64,000 nucleotides of DNA, taken from the NCBI GenBank assembly GCA_963733845.1, contig CAVTEM010000009.1, positions 138,114 through 202,113 on the forward strand, read 5' to 3'. The notes under the pieces were generated by a model that saw only the letters and a list, made by a program, of their open reading frames with translations, did no database searches and had not been told where the DNA came from. The position numbers were made by a program, and so were the translations under genes. This document shows, one piece after another, positions 20,781 through 30,298 of this stretch (position 1 is its first letter; every line of letters begins with the position of its first letter). Origin of the DNA: DATFQE01 sp963733845. Its GTDB lineage: Bacteria; Actinomycetota; Thermoleophilia; Gaiellales; Gaiellaceae.

Positions 20781-21913
20781 CTATAGGCCGAGGTGGCGGG
20801 CGATCACCATGCGCTGCACCTCGTTCGTGCCCTCGCCGATCTCGAGGATCTTCTGGTCGCGGTACAGGCGCGAGATCGCGGACTCGTCCATGAAGCCGTA
20901 GCCGCCGTGGATCTGCAGCGCCGCGTTGGCGACGCGGTGTGAGAGCTCGCCCGTGTACAGCTTCGCCATCGCCGCCTCCTTGGCGAACGCGCGGCCCTGG
21001 TCCTTGAGCCAGGCGGCCTTGTAGACCAGGTTCCGGCCCGCCTCGATCTCGACGGCCATGTCCGCGAGCTGGAACTGGACCGCCTGGAAGGCGGAGATCG
21101 GCTTGCCGAACTGCTCGCGCTCCTTCGCGTAGCGGTAGGCGAGGTCGTAGCGCCCTGGGCGAGCCCGACGCCCATCGCCGCAACCGAGATGCGGCCGCCG
21201 TCGAGGATCTCGAGGAACTGCTTGAAGCCCTCGCCGCGCGGGCCGAGCAGGTTCCCCTCCGGCACGGCCGCGTCCTCGAAGGAGAGCTCGCGCGTGTCCG
21301 AGGCGCGCCAGCCGAGCTTCTGCATCTGCGGCGAGATCTCGTAGCCGGGCGTGCCGTTCGGGACGACGATGTTCGAGACCTCGCCGTCGCCGGTCAGCGC
21401 CGTGATCGTGACGAGGCCCGAGATGTCGGTGCCGGCGTTGGTGATGAAGATCTTCGAGCCGTTCACGACCCACTCGCCGTCGCGCAGCTCCGCGCGGGTG
21501 CGGGTGGCGCCCGCGTCCGATCCGGCGCCCGGCTCCGTCAGCCCGAACGCGCCCAGCTTGCGGCCCGAGGCGAGGTCGGGCAGCCAGTCGCGCTTCTGCT
21601 CCTCGGTGCCGAAGAGGAAGATCGGCATCGTCCCGAGCGAGGTGTGGGCGGCGACCGTGATCGCCACCGACGAGTCGATCCGCGTCAGCTCCTCGATCGC
21701 GATCGCGTACGCGAGCGTGTCCGTGCCGCCGCCGCCGTACTCCTCCGGGAACGGCATGCCCATCAGGCCGAGCTCGGCCAGCTCGGCGACGAGCTCGTAG
21801 GGGAAGCGGTGCTCGCGGTCGAGCTCCTCGGCGACGGGCGCGACGCGCTGCTCGGCGAAGTCGCGCACGGTCGTGCGGACGAGCTCGTGCTCGGGCGAGA
21901 GGTCGAAGTTCAC
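20781..21913 (-). CDS. Acyl-CoA dehydrogenase (isovaleryl/short-chain type), one-base frameshift near 21158
   Basis: About 377 residues. The N-terminal part (MNFDLSPEHELVRTTVRDF, EEYGGGG, FGLTEPGAGSDAG, WVVNGSKIFITNA) and the C-terminal part (REQFGKPISAFQAVQFQLADM, ALQIHGGYGF, RDQKILEIGEGTNEVQ) are both textbook acyl-CoA dehydrogenase. They lie in different frames; one missing base in GGCGC-TACGACCTC near 21158 restores GLAQGAYDLAYRYAKE. It oxidises acyl-CoA to enoyl-CoA with FAD and passes electrons to ETF. Ten bases separate it from the upstream leucyl aminopeptidase gene, so the two probably form an operon. With the carboxylase and hydratase genes nearby, isovaleryl-CoA is a plausible substrate, but related short-chain dehydrogenases look alike. 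Confidence 0.88.
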
Positions 21914-21923
21914 AGCGAGTTCA

Positions 21924-23402
21924 CTAAGAGAGTGTGCCCGCGAGCTCCGTGATCAGGCGCACGCCGTAGCCCGTACCGCCCTTCTGCCACAGGTAGTCCG
22001 GCCGTGGCCAGCGGAAGTACCCGGTGCCGGCCATGTCGATATGGGCCCACGGGCCCTCGCCGGCGAACTCCTGCAGGAACTCGGCGGCCAGCACCGGCAC
22101 GCCCTGGCGCAGGATCGACGAGTTCTTCATGTCGGCGAAGTTGGAGTCGATGTAGCGGCGGAAGCGGTCGTGCATCGGCAGCGGCCAGGCGTGGTCGCCG
22201 CTTGCCTCGCCGGCCGCGACGACGCGGTCGCGCCACTCGTCGTCGTTGCCGAAAACGCCCGCATAGAGGTCGCCGAGCGCGGCTTCCATCACGCCGGTGA
22301 GCGTGGCGAAGTCCACGATGTGGGTCGCGCCCTGCTCGCGCGCGTAGGTGAGCGCGTCCGCGAGCACGAGTCGACCCTCGGCGTCGGTGTTGATCACCTC
22401 GATCGTCTTGCCGTTCATGGCGTAGAGGATGTCGCCCGGCCGGTACGCGCCCCCGCCGACCATGTTCTCGGTCGCCGCGACGACCGCGATCGTGCGGACC
22501 GGCAACCCGAGCTCGGCCATTGCCCCGACTCCCTCGATCACCGCGGCCCCTCCGGCCATGTCGCCCTTCATGTCCTCCATGTACGTGGCCGGCTTGATCG
22601 AGATCCCGCCGGTGTCGAAGGTGATCGCCTTGCCGACGAGGCCGAGGACAACGTCGCCGGTCGCGTCCGGCGGCTCGTACCGCAGCACGATGAGACGCGG
22701 CGGGATGTGCGAGCCCTGTGCGACGCCGGCGAAGGCGCCCATCCCGAGCGCCCGGATCTCCTCGGGGCCGAGAGCCTCGGCTGTGACATTCCCGTGCGCG
22801 GCCGCGAGCTCCTGCGCCCGCTCGGCCAGTCGCTCGGGCGTCAGCTCGTTCGCGGGCGCGTTCGCGAGGTCGCGCGCCCGGTTCGCCGCCTCCGCCACGC
22901 TGACCGCGCGTTCGGCCGCAGCCAGGGCGCCGTCGTCGGCGCCGACCAGCACGAGTCGCTCGAAAGGACGCGGACGGTCGCCGTCGGCCTTCCAGCGACC
23001 CGGGTCGTAGCTGCCGAGCACCAATCCGTCGACCGCGGCGCGCGCTTGCTCGGCAGCGGGCAGGTCGAGGTCGCCGTCGACGACCCAGGCGACCGATCCG
23101 CCGATCTTCGAGGTGGCGCGCGCGACTCCCGCCGCTGCGGTCCGGACGGCGTCTGAGTCGAGCGCGGCCTCAGGGCCCAGCCCGGTCGCGACCACGCGCC
23201 CGGAGTCGCCGTGGAGCACGGCGGTCTGACCGCGGGACTTCGCCACGGCTTCCTCCTCCACGACGCGGGCCAGCCGGCCCTCGAGCCGTTCGTCGAGGCC
23301 GGAGACGGCGGCGGGAAGGGGCGGTGCGGGGTCGGCGAGCGGGACGGCGACGACGTCTGCCTCGACCGACTCTGCTCCCCCCGAGGACAGCTCGACCCTC
23401 AT
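21924..23402 (-). CDS. pepA: Leucyl aminopeptidase (M17 family)
   Basis: 492 residues. The C-terminal catalytic domain has the M17 signature NTDAEGRLVLADAL, the metal-binding and catalytic lysine stretch VGKAITFDTGGISIKP, DMKGDMAGGAAV, and the Arg in GRL. The N-terminal domain is the usual alpha/beta regulatory module. It would remove N-terminal residues, notably leucine, from peptides in the cytoplasm using two divalent metals. It is the first gene of a two-gene operon with the acyl-CoA dehydrogenase. That context and the peptide importer upstream fit peptide-derived amino acid catabolism (inference). Confidence 0.94.
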   Translation of the reverse strand: MRVELSSGGAESVEADVVAVPLADPAPPLPAAVSGLDERLEGRLARVVEEEAVAKSRGQTAVLHGDSGRVVATGLGPEAALDSDAVRTAAAGVARATSKIGGSVAWVVDGDLDLPAAEQARAAVDGLVLGSYDPGRWKADGDRPRPFERLVLVGADDGALAAAERAVSVAEAANRARDLANAPANELTPERLAERAQELAAAHGNVTAEALGPEEIRALGMGAFAGVAQGSHIPPRLIVLRYEPPDATGDVVLGLVGKAITFDTGGISIKPATYMEDMKGDMAGGAAVIEGVGAMAELGLPVRTIAVVAATENMVGGGAYRPGDILYAMNGKTIEVINTDAEGRLVLADALTYAREQGATHIVDFATLTGVMEAALGDLYAGVFGNDDEWRDRVVAAGEASGDHAWPLPMHDRFRRYIDSNFADMKNSSILRQGVPVLAAEFLQEFAGEGPWAHIDMAGTGYFRWPRPDYLWQKGGTGYGVRLITELAGTLS

Positions 23403-23497
23403 CTGGCCGGGCGATGCTATCCGAGCAGGTTTCTACCGTGCGTGTCGAAAGGTTTTTACGAGGTCTTAACCATTTTTCGCAGAGATCGACACACACT

Positions 23498-23716
23498 GTG
23501 CGCGTGACCCTGCGGCCACCCACTTCGCACGATGCCCCGAAGTCCGTCGAGGATCTCCAGGCGGACCTCTCCGCTCTCTGCACCGAGCGCCAGAACCTGC
23601 GCGCGGCCGGAGCCCGGGACGGCGACCTCGAGCGCAACCGGCTCGAGATCGCACGCCTGCAGTTGGAGCTCTCGCACGCGCTGATCGGGCGCTACGCACG
23701 CACCGCGGCGGCCTGA
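23498..23716 (+). CDS. Small helical protein of unknown function
   Basis: 72 residues from the GTG at 23498 (a second in-frame GTG at 23504 is equally possible). The sequence after residue 14 is a charged amphipathic helix (SVEDLQADLSALCTERQNLR, then LERNRLEIARLQLELSHALI), suggesting a coiled-coil hairpin. No family is recognised. It is divergent from pepA and sits 30 bases before an MFS transporter gene on the same strand. Confidence 0.6.
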   Translation: MRVTLRPPTSHDAPKSVEDLQADLSALCTERQNLRAAGARDGDLERNRLEIARLQLELSHALIGRYARTAAA

Positions 23717-23746
23717 TTTCACGAAAACGCGGGCGGGTAGGCTCGC

Positions 23747-24949
23747 GTGGGTGAACAGAGGACGCGCAGCGTGAACGGGAGCATCGACGCCCGTGGCATG
23801 ACAGCGCTCGGCTCCGGCCACCTCGCGACCGACTTCGCGAACGGCGCCTTGCCCGCGCTCCTGCCCTTTCTGGCCGACGAGTTCGACCTCTCCTACGTGC
23901 TGGTCGGGCTGGCGATGCTCGCGTGGGCGTTCTCGTCCTCGATTCTGCAGCCGCTGTTCGGGCTCTGGTCGGACCGTCGCGGCGCGATCTGGCTGCTGCC
24001 CGCGGGGCTCGTGCTCGGCGGCCTCGGCATCGCGTTCGCCGCGGTCGCCCCGAGCTACTGGCTCTGTCTGGCGCTGATCACGCTCTCGGGCCTTGGCACG
24101 GCCGCGTATCACCCCGAAGCGAGCAAGTTCGCGGCGTACGTCAGCGGTCGCCGGCGGGCGAGCGGGATGTCGCTGTTCTCGATCGGCGGCAACCTCGGCT
24201 ACGCGCTCGGGCCGATCGCGGCCACGTTCCTCGTCGTGCACTTCGGCCTGGAGGCCGGCCTGCTGCTCGCTCTGCCGTGCCTGGCCGCAGCCGCGGTCTT
24301 CTTCTGGGCGATCCCCTACCTGCGCCGCTTCGAGCCGTCGCGCGAGCTGGTACACGCCCGGGCCGGCGAGGACCGGATCGGCGCGATGGTCGCGCTCCTG
24401 GGCGTGATCGCGTTCCGCAGCGTCTGCTGGTTCGGGCTGATCACGTTCGTGCCGTTGTACGAGGTCTCCCGGGGCAACACGGAGGCGTACGGCAACCGGC
24501 TGCTCGCGGCGATGCTGCTCTTCGGCGGGATCGGGACGCTGCTCGCCGGGCCGCTGGCCGACAGGTTCGGGCGCCGGCCCGTGCTCGTCGTGAGCGTCTT
24601 CGCGACCGGGCCGCTGGTGCTGCTCTACCTCGCGGTGGGCGGGCCGGTCGGTGCCTTGGCGCTGGCGCTCGTCGGCCCGTGCGTGATCGGGACGTTCGGC
24701 GTCACGATGGTGATGAGCCAGGAGTACCTGCCGCGCCACATCGGGCTCGCGTCGGGACTCGGGATCGGGCTCTCGATCGGCCTGGGCGGAATCGCGGCGG
24801 TCGCGCTCGGCGCACTCGCGGACGCGGTCGACCTCGAGACCGCGCTGTACGTCTCCGCGGTCGCGCCGTTCGTGGCCCTCGCGCTCTGCGCGTTCCTGCC
24901 TCCGACGGCGCGCTCGCCACGGGGCCTCGCGGCCGAGCCCGTGCTGTAG
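23747..24949 (+). CDS. MFS efflux transporter (fosmidomycin-resistance-like)
   Basis: 400 residues, GTG start, with about twelve hydrophobic helices. The N-terminal half has GHLATDFANGALPALLPFL, the signature of the Fsr-type MFS branch, followed by the loop-2/3 motif GLWSDRRGAIWLLP; the second half has LADRFGRRPVLVVS. The STAYHPEAS-like segment (GTAAYHPEASKFAAY) is also typical of Fsr. It is probably a proton-coupled drug or metabolite exporter; the substrate cannot be read from sequence. The SCP2-domain gene follows after 10 bases. Confidence 0.88.
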   Translation: MGEQRTRSVNGSIDARGMTALGSGHLATDFANGALPALLPFLADEFDLSYVLVGLAMLAWAFSSSILQPLFGLWSDRRGAIWLLPAGLVLGGLGIAFAAVAPSYWLCLALITLSGLGTAAYHPEASKFAAYVSGRRRASGMSLFSIGGNLGYALGPIAATFLVVHFGLEAGLLLALPCLAAAAVFFWAIPYLRRFEPSRELVHARAGEDRIGAMVALLGVIAFRSVCWFGLITFVPLYEVSRGNTEAYGNRLLAAMLLFGGIGTLLAGPLADRFGRRPVLVVSVFATGPLVLLYLAVGGPVGALALALVGPCVIGTFGVTMVMSQEYLPRHIGLASGLGIGLSIGLGGIAAVALGALADAVDLETALYVSAVAPFVALALCAFLPPTARSPRGLAAEPVL

Positions 24950-24959
24950 GCTCGCCGGC

Positions 24960-25268
24960 ATGGCAGACAGCGCACGCGACTTCTTCGAGGGCCTCGAGTC
25001 CCGGGTCGACCCCGCCAAGACGGCAGGGATGACCAACTCGTACCTGTTCGACATCGACGGCGCGGGTCAGTGGAAGGTGGACGTCGACGACGGCAAGGTG
25101 ACCGTGACCGAGGGTGCCGGCGACGCCGACACGACCATCAGCGCCACGGAGGAGACGTTCCAGAAGATCGCCAGCGGCGAGCAGAACGCGACCGCCGCCT
25201 ACATGACGGGGAAGCTCAAGATCAAGGGCGACATGGGCGCGGCGATGAAGTTGCAGAAGCTCTTTTGA
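24960..25268 (+). CDS. SCP2 sterol-binding domain protein
   Basis: 102 residues, which is the whole SCP2 fold. Diagnostic parts are YLFDIDGAGQWKVDV, the acidic strand GDADTTISATEETFQKIASG, and the C-terminal KLKIKGDMGAAMKLQKLF. SCP2 proteins bind long-chain acyl-CoA or sterol-like lipids in a hydrophobic tunnel and may act as carriers. The gene sits between the MFS transporter and a DUF2269 membrane protein, all on the plus strand with short gaps. Confidence 0.92.
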   Translation: MADSARDFFEGLESRVDPAKTAGMTNSYLFDIDGAGQWKVDVDDGKVTVTEGAGDADTTISATEETFQKIASGEQNATAAYMTGKLKIKGDMGAAMKLQKLF

Positions 25269-25308
25269 TCGTCTAGCTTCGAGCGGAACGTCGTTCGGGA
25301 GGGTCCGC

Positions 25309-25893
25309 TTGACCTGGTACGAGTTCCTGCTGTTCTTCCACATCTCCATGGCCGTGATCTGGATCGGCGGCGGCGCCATGATCCAGTTCTTCGCGCTGCG
25401 GATCATGAAGGCGACCGATCCGATGCGGCTGGCGGAGTTCGGCCGGGACGTGGAGTGGATCAGCACCCGCGTCTTCATCCCCGCCTCGCTGCTCGCCTTC
25501 GTCAGCGGCGTCTGGATGGTGATCGACAGCGACTTCTGGGGCTTCGGCGACGACTGGATCGTGATCGGCCTGATCCTGTACGCGACGACGTTCCTCGCCG
25601 GCGCGCTCTTCTTCGGGCCGGAGTCCGGGCGGCTCGGCAAGCTGGCCGCGACGGAGGGGCCCACGTCGCCGGTCGTGCAGCAGCGGATGCAGCGGCTGAT
25701 CGCGCTCACGCGCGCCGATCTGATGCTGCTCTTCCTGATCATCTTCGACATGTCGACGAAGCCCGAGTGGGGCGACCTCTCGCTCTGGGTGGCGATCGCC
25801 GGATTCGCGATCCTCGCCGGGATCCTCGTGAGGCACGGGCTGAGGGCCCGGCTCGCGGTCGCTTCGGCGGAACCGGCCCGCGAGGCCGTCTAG
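25309..25893 (+). CDS. DUF2269 family integral membrane protein
   Basis: 194 residues from a TTG at 25309 with GGGAGGGT before it. Four hydrophobic segments are visible. The first carries an HISMAVIWIGGG-type motif whose His and Gly-rich turn are characteristic of DUF2269 proteins. Function is unknown. The gene ends 4 bases from the convergent carboxylase gene. Confidence 0.82.
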   Translation: MTWYEFLLFFHISMAVIWIGGGAMIQFFALRIMKATDPMRLAEFGRDVEWISTRVFIPASLLAFVSGVWMVIDSDFWGFGDDWIVIGLILYATTFLAGALFFGPESGRLGKLAATEGPTSPVVQQRMQRLIALTRADLMLLFLIIFDMSTKPEWGDLSLWVAIAGFAILAGILVRHGLRARLAVASAEPAREAV

Positions 25894-25897
25894 CTCC

Positions 25898-27566
25898 TTA
25901 CTCCTCGAGCTCGACGAGCGGCTGCCTGGCGGCGACGCGGTCGCCCTCGGCGACGTGGACGGCCTTCACGACCGCCTCGTAGGGCGACACGACCGGTGTC
26001 TCCATCTTCATCGCCTCGAGCACGAGCAGGGTCTGGCGCGGCTCGACGCGGTCGCCCGGAGCCGCGAGCACCTTGATCACCGTCCCGGGCATGGGCGCGG
26101 TGAGCGTGCTTTCCTCCTGGGCCGGCCCGTGGGCATGGGCGGCGGCCTCCGCGTTGGGGGCGGGCCGGCGCGCCGGCGGGGGCAGGTTCAGCCGCCACGG
26201 CTCGCGCCACACGCGGTCGGGGAAGCGGGGCGGCGCCGAGAGCGGCGGGTAGTCCTCGAGGAACGCAGTCGTCGTCTCGCCGGCCTGCACGGCCGGATGC
26301 GCCACCAGCCAGCGCAGGAAGGGCAGGTTCGTCGTCAGTCCCGCGACCTCGGTCTCGGCGAGCGCTGCACGCAGGTGCGCGAGCGCCTCGTCGCCGCGTC
26401 TCGCCGTGCGCGATCAGCTTGGCGATCATCGGGTCGTAGCCGACCCCGACCTCGTCGCCCTCCTCGACACCCGCGTCGACCCGGATCGTCGTCGGCAGCC
26501 GCAGCCGCTCGATCCGCCCGGCCTGCGGGAGAAACGTGCGCGGGTCCTCGGCGTAGAGCCGCACCTCGACCGCGTGGCCAAGTAACAGACTGTTACTTGC
26601 TCCAGATCCGCTTCGTGGTGCCGTTCCCTGCGCTAGTAACAGACTGTTACTTGCCTCCAGCGGCTCGCCCTGCGCGATCCTCAGCTGCTCGCGGACGAGG
26701 TCGAGGCCCGTCACCGCCTCGGTCACCGGGTGCTCGACCTGGATGCGGCCGTTCAGCTCCAGGAACCAGAAGTCGCGGCCGCTGAGCATGAACTCGGCCG
26801 TCCCGGCGCTGCGGTAGCCGATCGCGCGCGCGAACGCGACCGCAGCCGCGCTCATCTCCGCACGGAGAGCAGCGTCGAGGGCGGGGGAGGGGGACTCCTC
26901 GAGCACCTTCTGGTGGCGGCGCTGCACGGAGCACTCGCGCTCGCCGAGCGCTACGACGTGGCCGTGCGCATCAGCCAGTAGCTGAATTTCAACGTGCCTC
27001 GGCCGCTCGACGAAGCGCTCGCAGAAGACGCGGTCGTCGCCGAAGGCGGACTTCGCCTCGCGCCGGGCGGCGGCGAGCGAGTCCTCGAGCTCCTCCGCGG
27101 CGTGCACGATCCGCATGCCGCGGCCGCCGCCGCCCGCGGCGGCCTTGATCACGAGCGGGTAGCCGATCTCGTCGGGCTCGCCTTGCGCGACGACCGGCAC
27201 GCCGGCCTCCAGGGCGATCCGCTTCGCCTCGAGCTTGTCGCCTCCGGCGCGGAGCGCGTCCGCAGACGGCCCGACGAAGACGAGGCCCGCGGCCTCGACC
27301 GCCTGGGCGAAGTCCGCGTTCTCGGCGAGGAAGCCGTAGCCGGGGTGGATCGCGTCGGCTCCGCTCTGCTTCGCCGCTCGGATGTGCTCCTCGGAGGCGA
27401 GGTAGCCCGCGATCTCGACCGTCTCGTCCGCGACCCGCTCGTGCAGCGCGCCGCGGTCGTCGGGCGCGGCGACGGCGACGGTCGCGATCCCGAGCTCCCG
27501 CGCGGTGCGGAAGACTCGGACGGCGATCTCGCCGCGGTTGGCTACGAGGAGCTTGCGGATCTCCAT
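25898..27566 (-). CDS. Acyl-CoA carboxylase alpha subunit (biotin carboxylase plus BCCP), frameshift near 26393; MccA-like
   Basis: About 556 residues. The biotin carboxylase domain starts MEIRKLLVANRGEIAVRVF and has the ATP-grasp loop AAAGGGGRGMR, ERECSVQRRHQKVLEESP and FWFLELNGRIQVEHPVTE. The C-terminal biotinyl domain with the lysine motif EAMKM lies in another frame; one extra base at about 26393 separates them. A further oddity is an in-frame extra segment of about 16 residues between GEPL and GHAVEVRLYAEDP, made of two copies of a 20-bp palindromic repeat. The enzyme carboxylates biotin with bicarbonate and ATP. With the carboxyltransferase at 33443-35002 it would form a methylcrotonyl- or related acyl-CoA carboxylase. 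Confidence 0.88.
26579..26654. repeat. Two direct copies of a palindromic 20-mer inside the biotin carboxylase gene
   Basis: AGTAACAGACTGTTACTTGC occurs at 26581-26600 and again at 26635-26654. Each contains the inverted repeat AGTAACAG-A-CTGTTACT; the first copy extends to 10-bp arms (26579-26599). On the coding strand both copies encode SNSLLL. The A/T-rich repeats stand out from the surrounding G+C-rich gene. The whole insert keeps frame and falls in a loop region of biotin carboxylase. Confidence 0.9.
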
Positions 27567-28681
27567 GGGCCCAGGAGGGCAAGGCTAAGCAGACAGAGGG
27601 CGGAGAGGATGAGGTAGGGGACGGTGTCCGAGGTGGCGCGCGCGAGCGCGCCGCCGCCCGAGGCGCCGAGCGCCTGCCCGGGCGCCCACGCGAGGTTGAC
27701 GAGAGCGAAGCCGTACGCGTAGTCGAGGCCGCGGTGCTCGGCGAGATCGGTCAGGTGCGACATCGCGGGCGTCCAGAAGATGCCGAAAGCCATCCCGGCG
27801 AAGAGCACCAGCACCGCGAGCACCCAGCGCGATTCCGGCCAGGGCAGGAGAAACGCCGCGACGGCCGAGGCGACGAGGCCGACCCGGATCGGCAGCAGCC
27901 GCCCCCGCACGTCCGAGATCCGCCCTGCCGCCGGATTCAGCACTGCCTCGATGCCCGCGGAGACGAGGAAGACGCCGCCGATCCCGACCGCGCTCATGCC
28001 GAGCTCGTCCAGGCGCAGCGAGACGAGCACGCCCATCGTCGAGAACAGGAGCGCGGGCAGCGTCACGAACCACACGCTGCCCAGCACCGCGCGGTCCTGC
28101 ACCGCCGCCCAGAGCATCGACAGGGGCTGCGCCCGCTGCGGCACCACCGCCGGCGTCGTGGCCGCCCACACGACGAGCACGAGGCCGAGGACGCCGACCG
28201 ACGCGAAGGTGACCTCGATCCCGATCACCGACGCGATCCCGCCGAGGACGGGCCCGAAGAGCGCGCCGACGATCGCGGCGCTCATGGCCGTCCCGATCAG
28301 CAGCCCGCGCCGCTCGACGGGCGCCTCGGAGACGAGCCACGCCAGCGAGGCCGTCCACGTCAACGCGCTCGCGAAGCCCTGCGCGAAGCGCGCGATGTCG
28401 AGCACGACGATGTCGTCGGCGAACCCGAAGATCGTGGTCGTGACCACCATCAGCAGCAGCCCTGCGATCACCGTCGGCTTGACCCCGAACCTCGACGACG
28501 CCAGCCCGCCCGGGATCCCGCCGGCCAGCGCTCCGGCCGGATACGCGGCCGCGAGCACGCCCACCCCAGCCTTGGACAGGTCGAGGTCCTCCGCGTAACC
28601 CGGGAGCAGCGGCGTCAGCGCCGCGAAGAACATCGTGTCGACGAAGATGATCGCGCCGACGAGGAGCAGCAGCCGCCGCAC
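27542..28681 (-). CDS. MFS transporter
   Basis: 379 residues, GTG start, twelve predicted membrane helices. The start LLLLVGAIIFVDTMFFAALTPL and the motif GLASSRFGVKPTVIAG between helices 2 and 3 are typical of the drug:H+ antiporter (DHA1) family. Its 3' end overlaps the start of the carboxylase alpha gene by 25 bases, and it begins 6 bases after the enoyl-CoA hydratase stop, so the three are transcribed together (hydratase, transporter, carboxylase). Substrate unknown; a carboxylic acid is one guess from context. Confidence 0.87.
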   Translation of the reverse strand: MRRLLLLVGAIIFVDTMFFAALTPLLPGYAEDLDLSKAGVGVLAAAYPAGALAGGIPGGLASSRFGVKPTVIAGLLLMVVTTTIFGFADDIVVLDIARFAQGFASALTWTASLAWLVSEAPVERRGLLIGTAMSAAIVGALFGPVLGGIASVIGIEVTFASVGVLGLVLVVWAATTPAVVPQRAQPLSMLWAAVQDRAVLGSVWFVTLPALLFSTMGVLVSLRLDELGMSAVGIGGVFLVSAGIEAVLNPAAGRISDVRGRLLPIRVGLVASAVAAFLLPWPESRWVLAVLVLFAGMAFGIFWTPAMSHLTDLAEHRGLDYAYGFALVNLAWAPGQALGASGGGALARATSDTVPYLILSALCLLSLALLGPWRSASSS

Positions 28682-28687
28682 GCGGCG

Positions 28688-29437
28688 CTAGGCGGTCCAG
28701 CCCGGTTTTCGGCGCTCGAGGAAGGCCCGCAGCCCGTCCTGGCCCTCCGGGCTCGTGCGCAGGCGGGCGGCGATGTGGGCAGTGGCCTCGACGCTAAGCG
28801 TCCGATGTTCGCGCGCCAGGAGCTTCGCCTCGCGGGTGGCCTGGGGCCCTGACGTCAGCAGCTCGGCCACGACCCCTTCGACCGCCGCGTCCAGATCGAC
28901 GGCCACCTCGTGCACGAGGCCGATTCGCAGCGCGACGTCGGGGCCGAAGCGCTCGCCCGTCAGGAAGTAGCGCCTCGTCGCGCCGGCGCCGATCCTCGGC
29001 ACCACGAACGGGGAGATCACCGCCGGGGTGATCCCGAGCTTGACCTCCGGGAAGCCGAAGATCGCGTCCTCGCCGGCGATCGAGATGTCGCAACAGGCGA
29101 CGACCCCGGAACCGCCGCCGAGGGCGTACCCCTGGATGCGCCCGACGACCGGCGCGGGGCAGCCGTCGATGGCCTCGAGCATGCGGTAGAGGCGCATCGC
29201 GTCCTCGACGTTCTCGTCGTAGGAGAGCTCGATCGCGGCGCGCTGCCAGTCGACGTCGGCTCCGGCGCAGAAGCTCGGCCCGTCTCCGGCCAGGATCACC
29301 GCGCGTGCATCGCCGACGTCCGAGAACGCCTCGGTCAGCTCGGCGATCAGCGCCGCGTCGAAGGCGTTCCGCCGCTCGGGACGGGCGAGCGTGACGCGAA
29401 GCAGCGGGCCGTCCCGCTCGATCCTGAGGGCGCCCAT
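28688..29437 (-). CDS. Enoyl-CoA hydratase/isomerase family protein (possible methylglutaconyl-CoA hydratase)
   Basis: 249 residues from the ATG at 29437; a longer open frame upstream is spurious since crotonase proteins begin at about this point. Hallmarks are ARPERRNAFDAALI, the CoA/oxyanion segment DGPSFCAGADVDW, and IQGYALGGGSGVVACCDISIA. The glutamate of the first catalytic region is not clearly retained, while FPEVKLGITPAVISPFVVPRIG matches 3-methylglutaconyl-CoA hydratase-type members. It hydrates enoyl-CoA thioesters. It heads a minus-strand operon that includes a carboxylase alpha subunit, and only 24 bases separate it from the divergent DapA-like gene. Confidence 0.88.
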   Translation of the reverse strand: MGALRIERDGPLLRVTLARPERRNAFDAALIAELTEAFSDVGDARAVILAGDGPSFCAGADVDWQRAAIELSYDENVEDAMRLYRMLEAIDGCPAPVVGRIQGYALGGGSGVVACCDISIAGEDAIFGFPEVKLGITPAVISPFVVPRIGAGATRRYFLTGERFGPDVALRIGLVHEVAVDLDAAVEGVVAELLTSGPQATREAKLLAREHRTLSVEATAHIAARLRTSPEGQDGLRAFLERRKPGWTA

Positions 29438-29461
29438 CGGGCCGGAGCATAGAGTTGGGCC

Positions 29462-30298
29462 ATGCTGCGGGGAGCTCTTGCCGCGTCGGTCACGCCGCTT
29501 CGCGACGGCGGGGACGCGCTCGACGAGGACGCCTTCGGGCCGTACGTCGATTTCCTCGTCGAGGGCGGGGTCGACGGCATCCTCGCGCTCGGCACCACGG
29601 GCGAGGGGATCCTGCTCGCGCCGGCCGAGCGGCGTCGCGCGTCCGAGCTGTTCCTGGCGGCTGCGGCGGGGAGGTTCCAGGTCGCGGTGCACGCGGGTGC
29701 CCAGACCACCGCCGAGACGGCGGCTCTCGCCGCGCACGCGGCCGAGGCGGGTGCCGACGCGGTCGCCGTGATCGGGCCGCCCTACTACGCGCTCGACGAG
29801 CCCGCGCTGCTGGCGCACTTCGAGGCGGCCGCGCGCGCCTGCGATCCGCTCCCGTTCTACCTCTACGAGTTCAGGGCGCGCTGCGGCTACTCGATCCCGC
29901 TCCCGGTGATCGCGCGGCTGCGCGAGAGGGTTACGAATCTCCGCGGGCTCAAGGTTTCCAACCAGCCGTTCGACGCCGTCGAGCCCTACCTGCTCGAGGG
30001 CCTCGACGTCTTCGTCGGTGCCGAAGCGCTGGTGCTCCAGGGCCTGGAACGTGGTGCGGCCGGAGCGGTGTCCGGCCTGGCAGCGGCATACCCGGATCTC
30101 GTGGCGAGGTTGGTCCACGAGCGGGAGGGCGACGTCGGCCCCGTCCGCGCCGCGCTCGAGCGCTTCCCCTTCCACGCGGCGCTCAAGCGGGTCCTCGCCA
30201 GGCGCGGCGTCCCGATCCGCGAGAACGTGCGCGCACCGCTGCGCATGCTCACCGACGAGGAGCGCGCGGAGCTCGACCGATGGCTCGGATCGTCGTAG
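29462..30298 (+). CDS. Dihydrodipicolinate synthase/N-acetylneuraminate lyase family protein
   Basis: 278 residues, a (beta/alpha)8 barrel of the DapA family. The GTTGEG phosphate/carboxylate-binding motif (ALGTTGEGILL), the Tyr in FYLYEF and the Schiff-base Lys in LRGLKVSN are present. The family catalyses aldol-type condensation, cleavage or dehydration of 2-keto acids. True DapA is possible, but the gene overlaps a DAO-family flavoprotein by 19 bases. That pairing is seen for catabolic members, for example in hydroxyproline degradation (deaminase plus D-hydroxyproline dehydrogenase). The exact substrate is not readable. Confidence 0.85.
   Translation: MLRGALAASVTPLRDGGDALDEDAFGPYVDFLVEGGVDGILALGTTGEGILLAPAERRRASELFLAAAAGRFQVAVHAGAQTTAETAALAAHAAEAGADAVAVIGPPYYALDEPALLAHFEAAARACDPLPFYLYEFRARCGYSIPLPVIARLRERVTNLRGLKVSNQPFDAVEPYLLEGLDVFVGAEALVLQGLERGAAGAVSGLAAAYPDLVARLVHEREGDVGPVRAALERFPFHAALKRVLARRGVPIRENVRAPLRMLTDEERAELDRWLGSS

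Noticed and set aside
26579..26654. Interpretation of the accC palindromes as transposon ends
   Set aside because: The copies are direct and only 54 bp apart, with no transposase or target duplication. A small palindromic element or local duplication fits better.
29438..30175. Extension of the enoyl-CoA hydratase by about 246 codons
   Set aside because: It is the antisense of the DapA-like gene; crotonase proteins start at the ATG at 29437.
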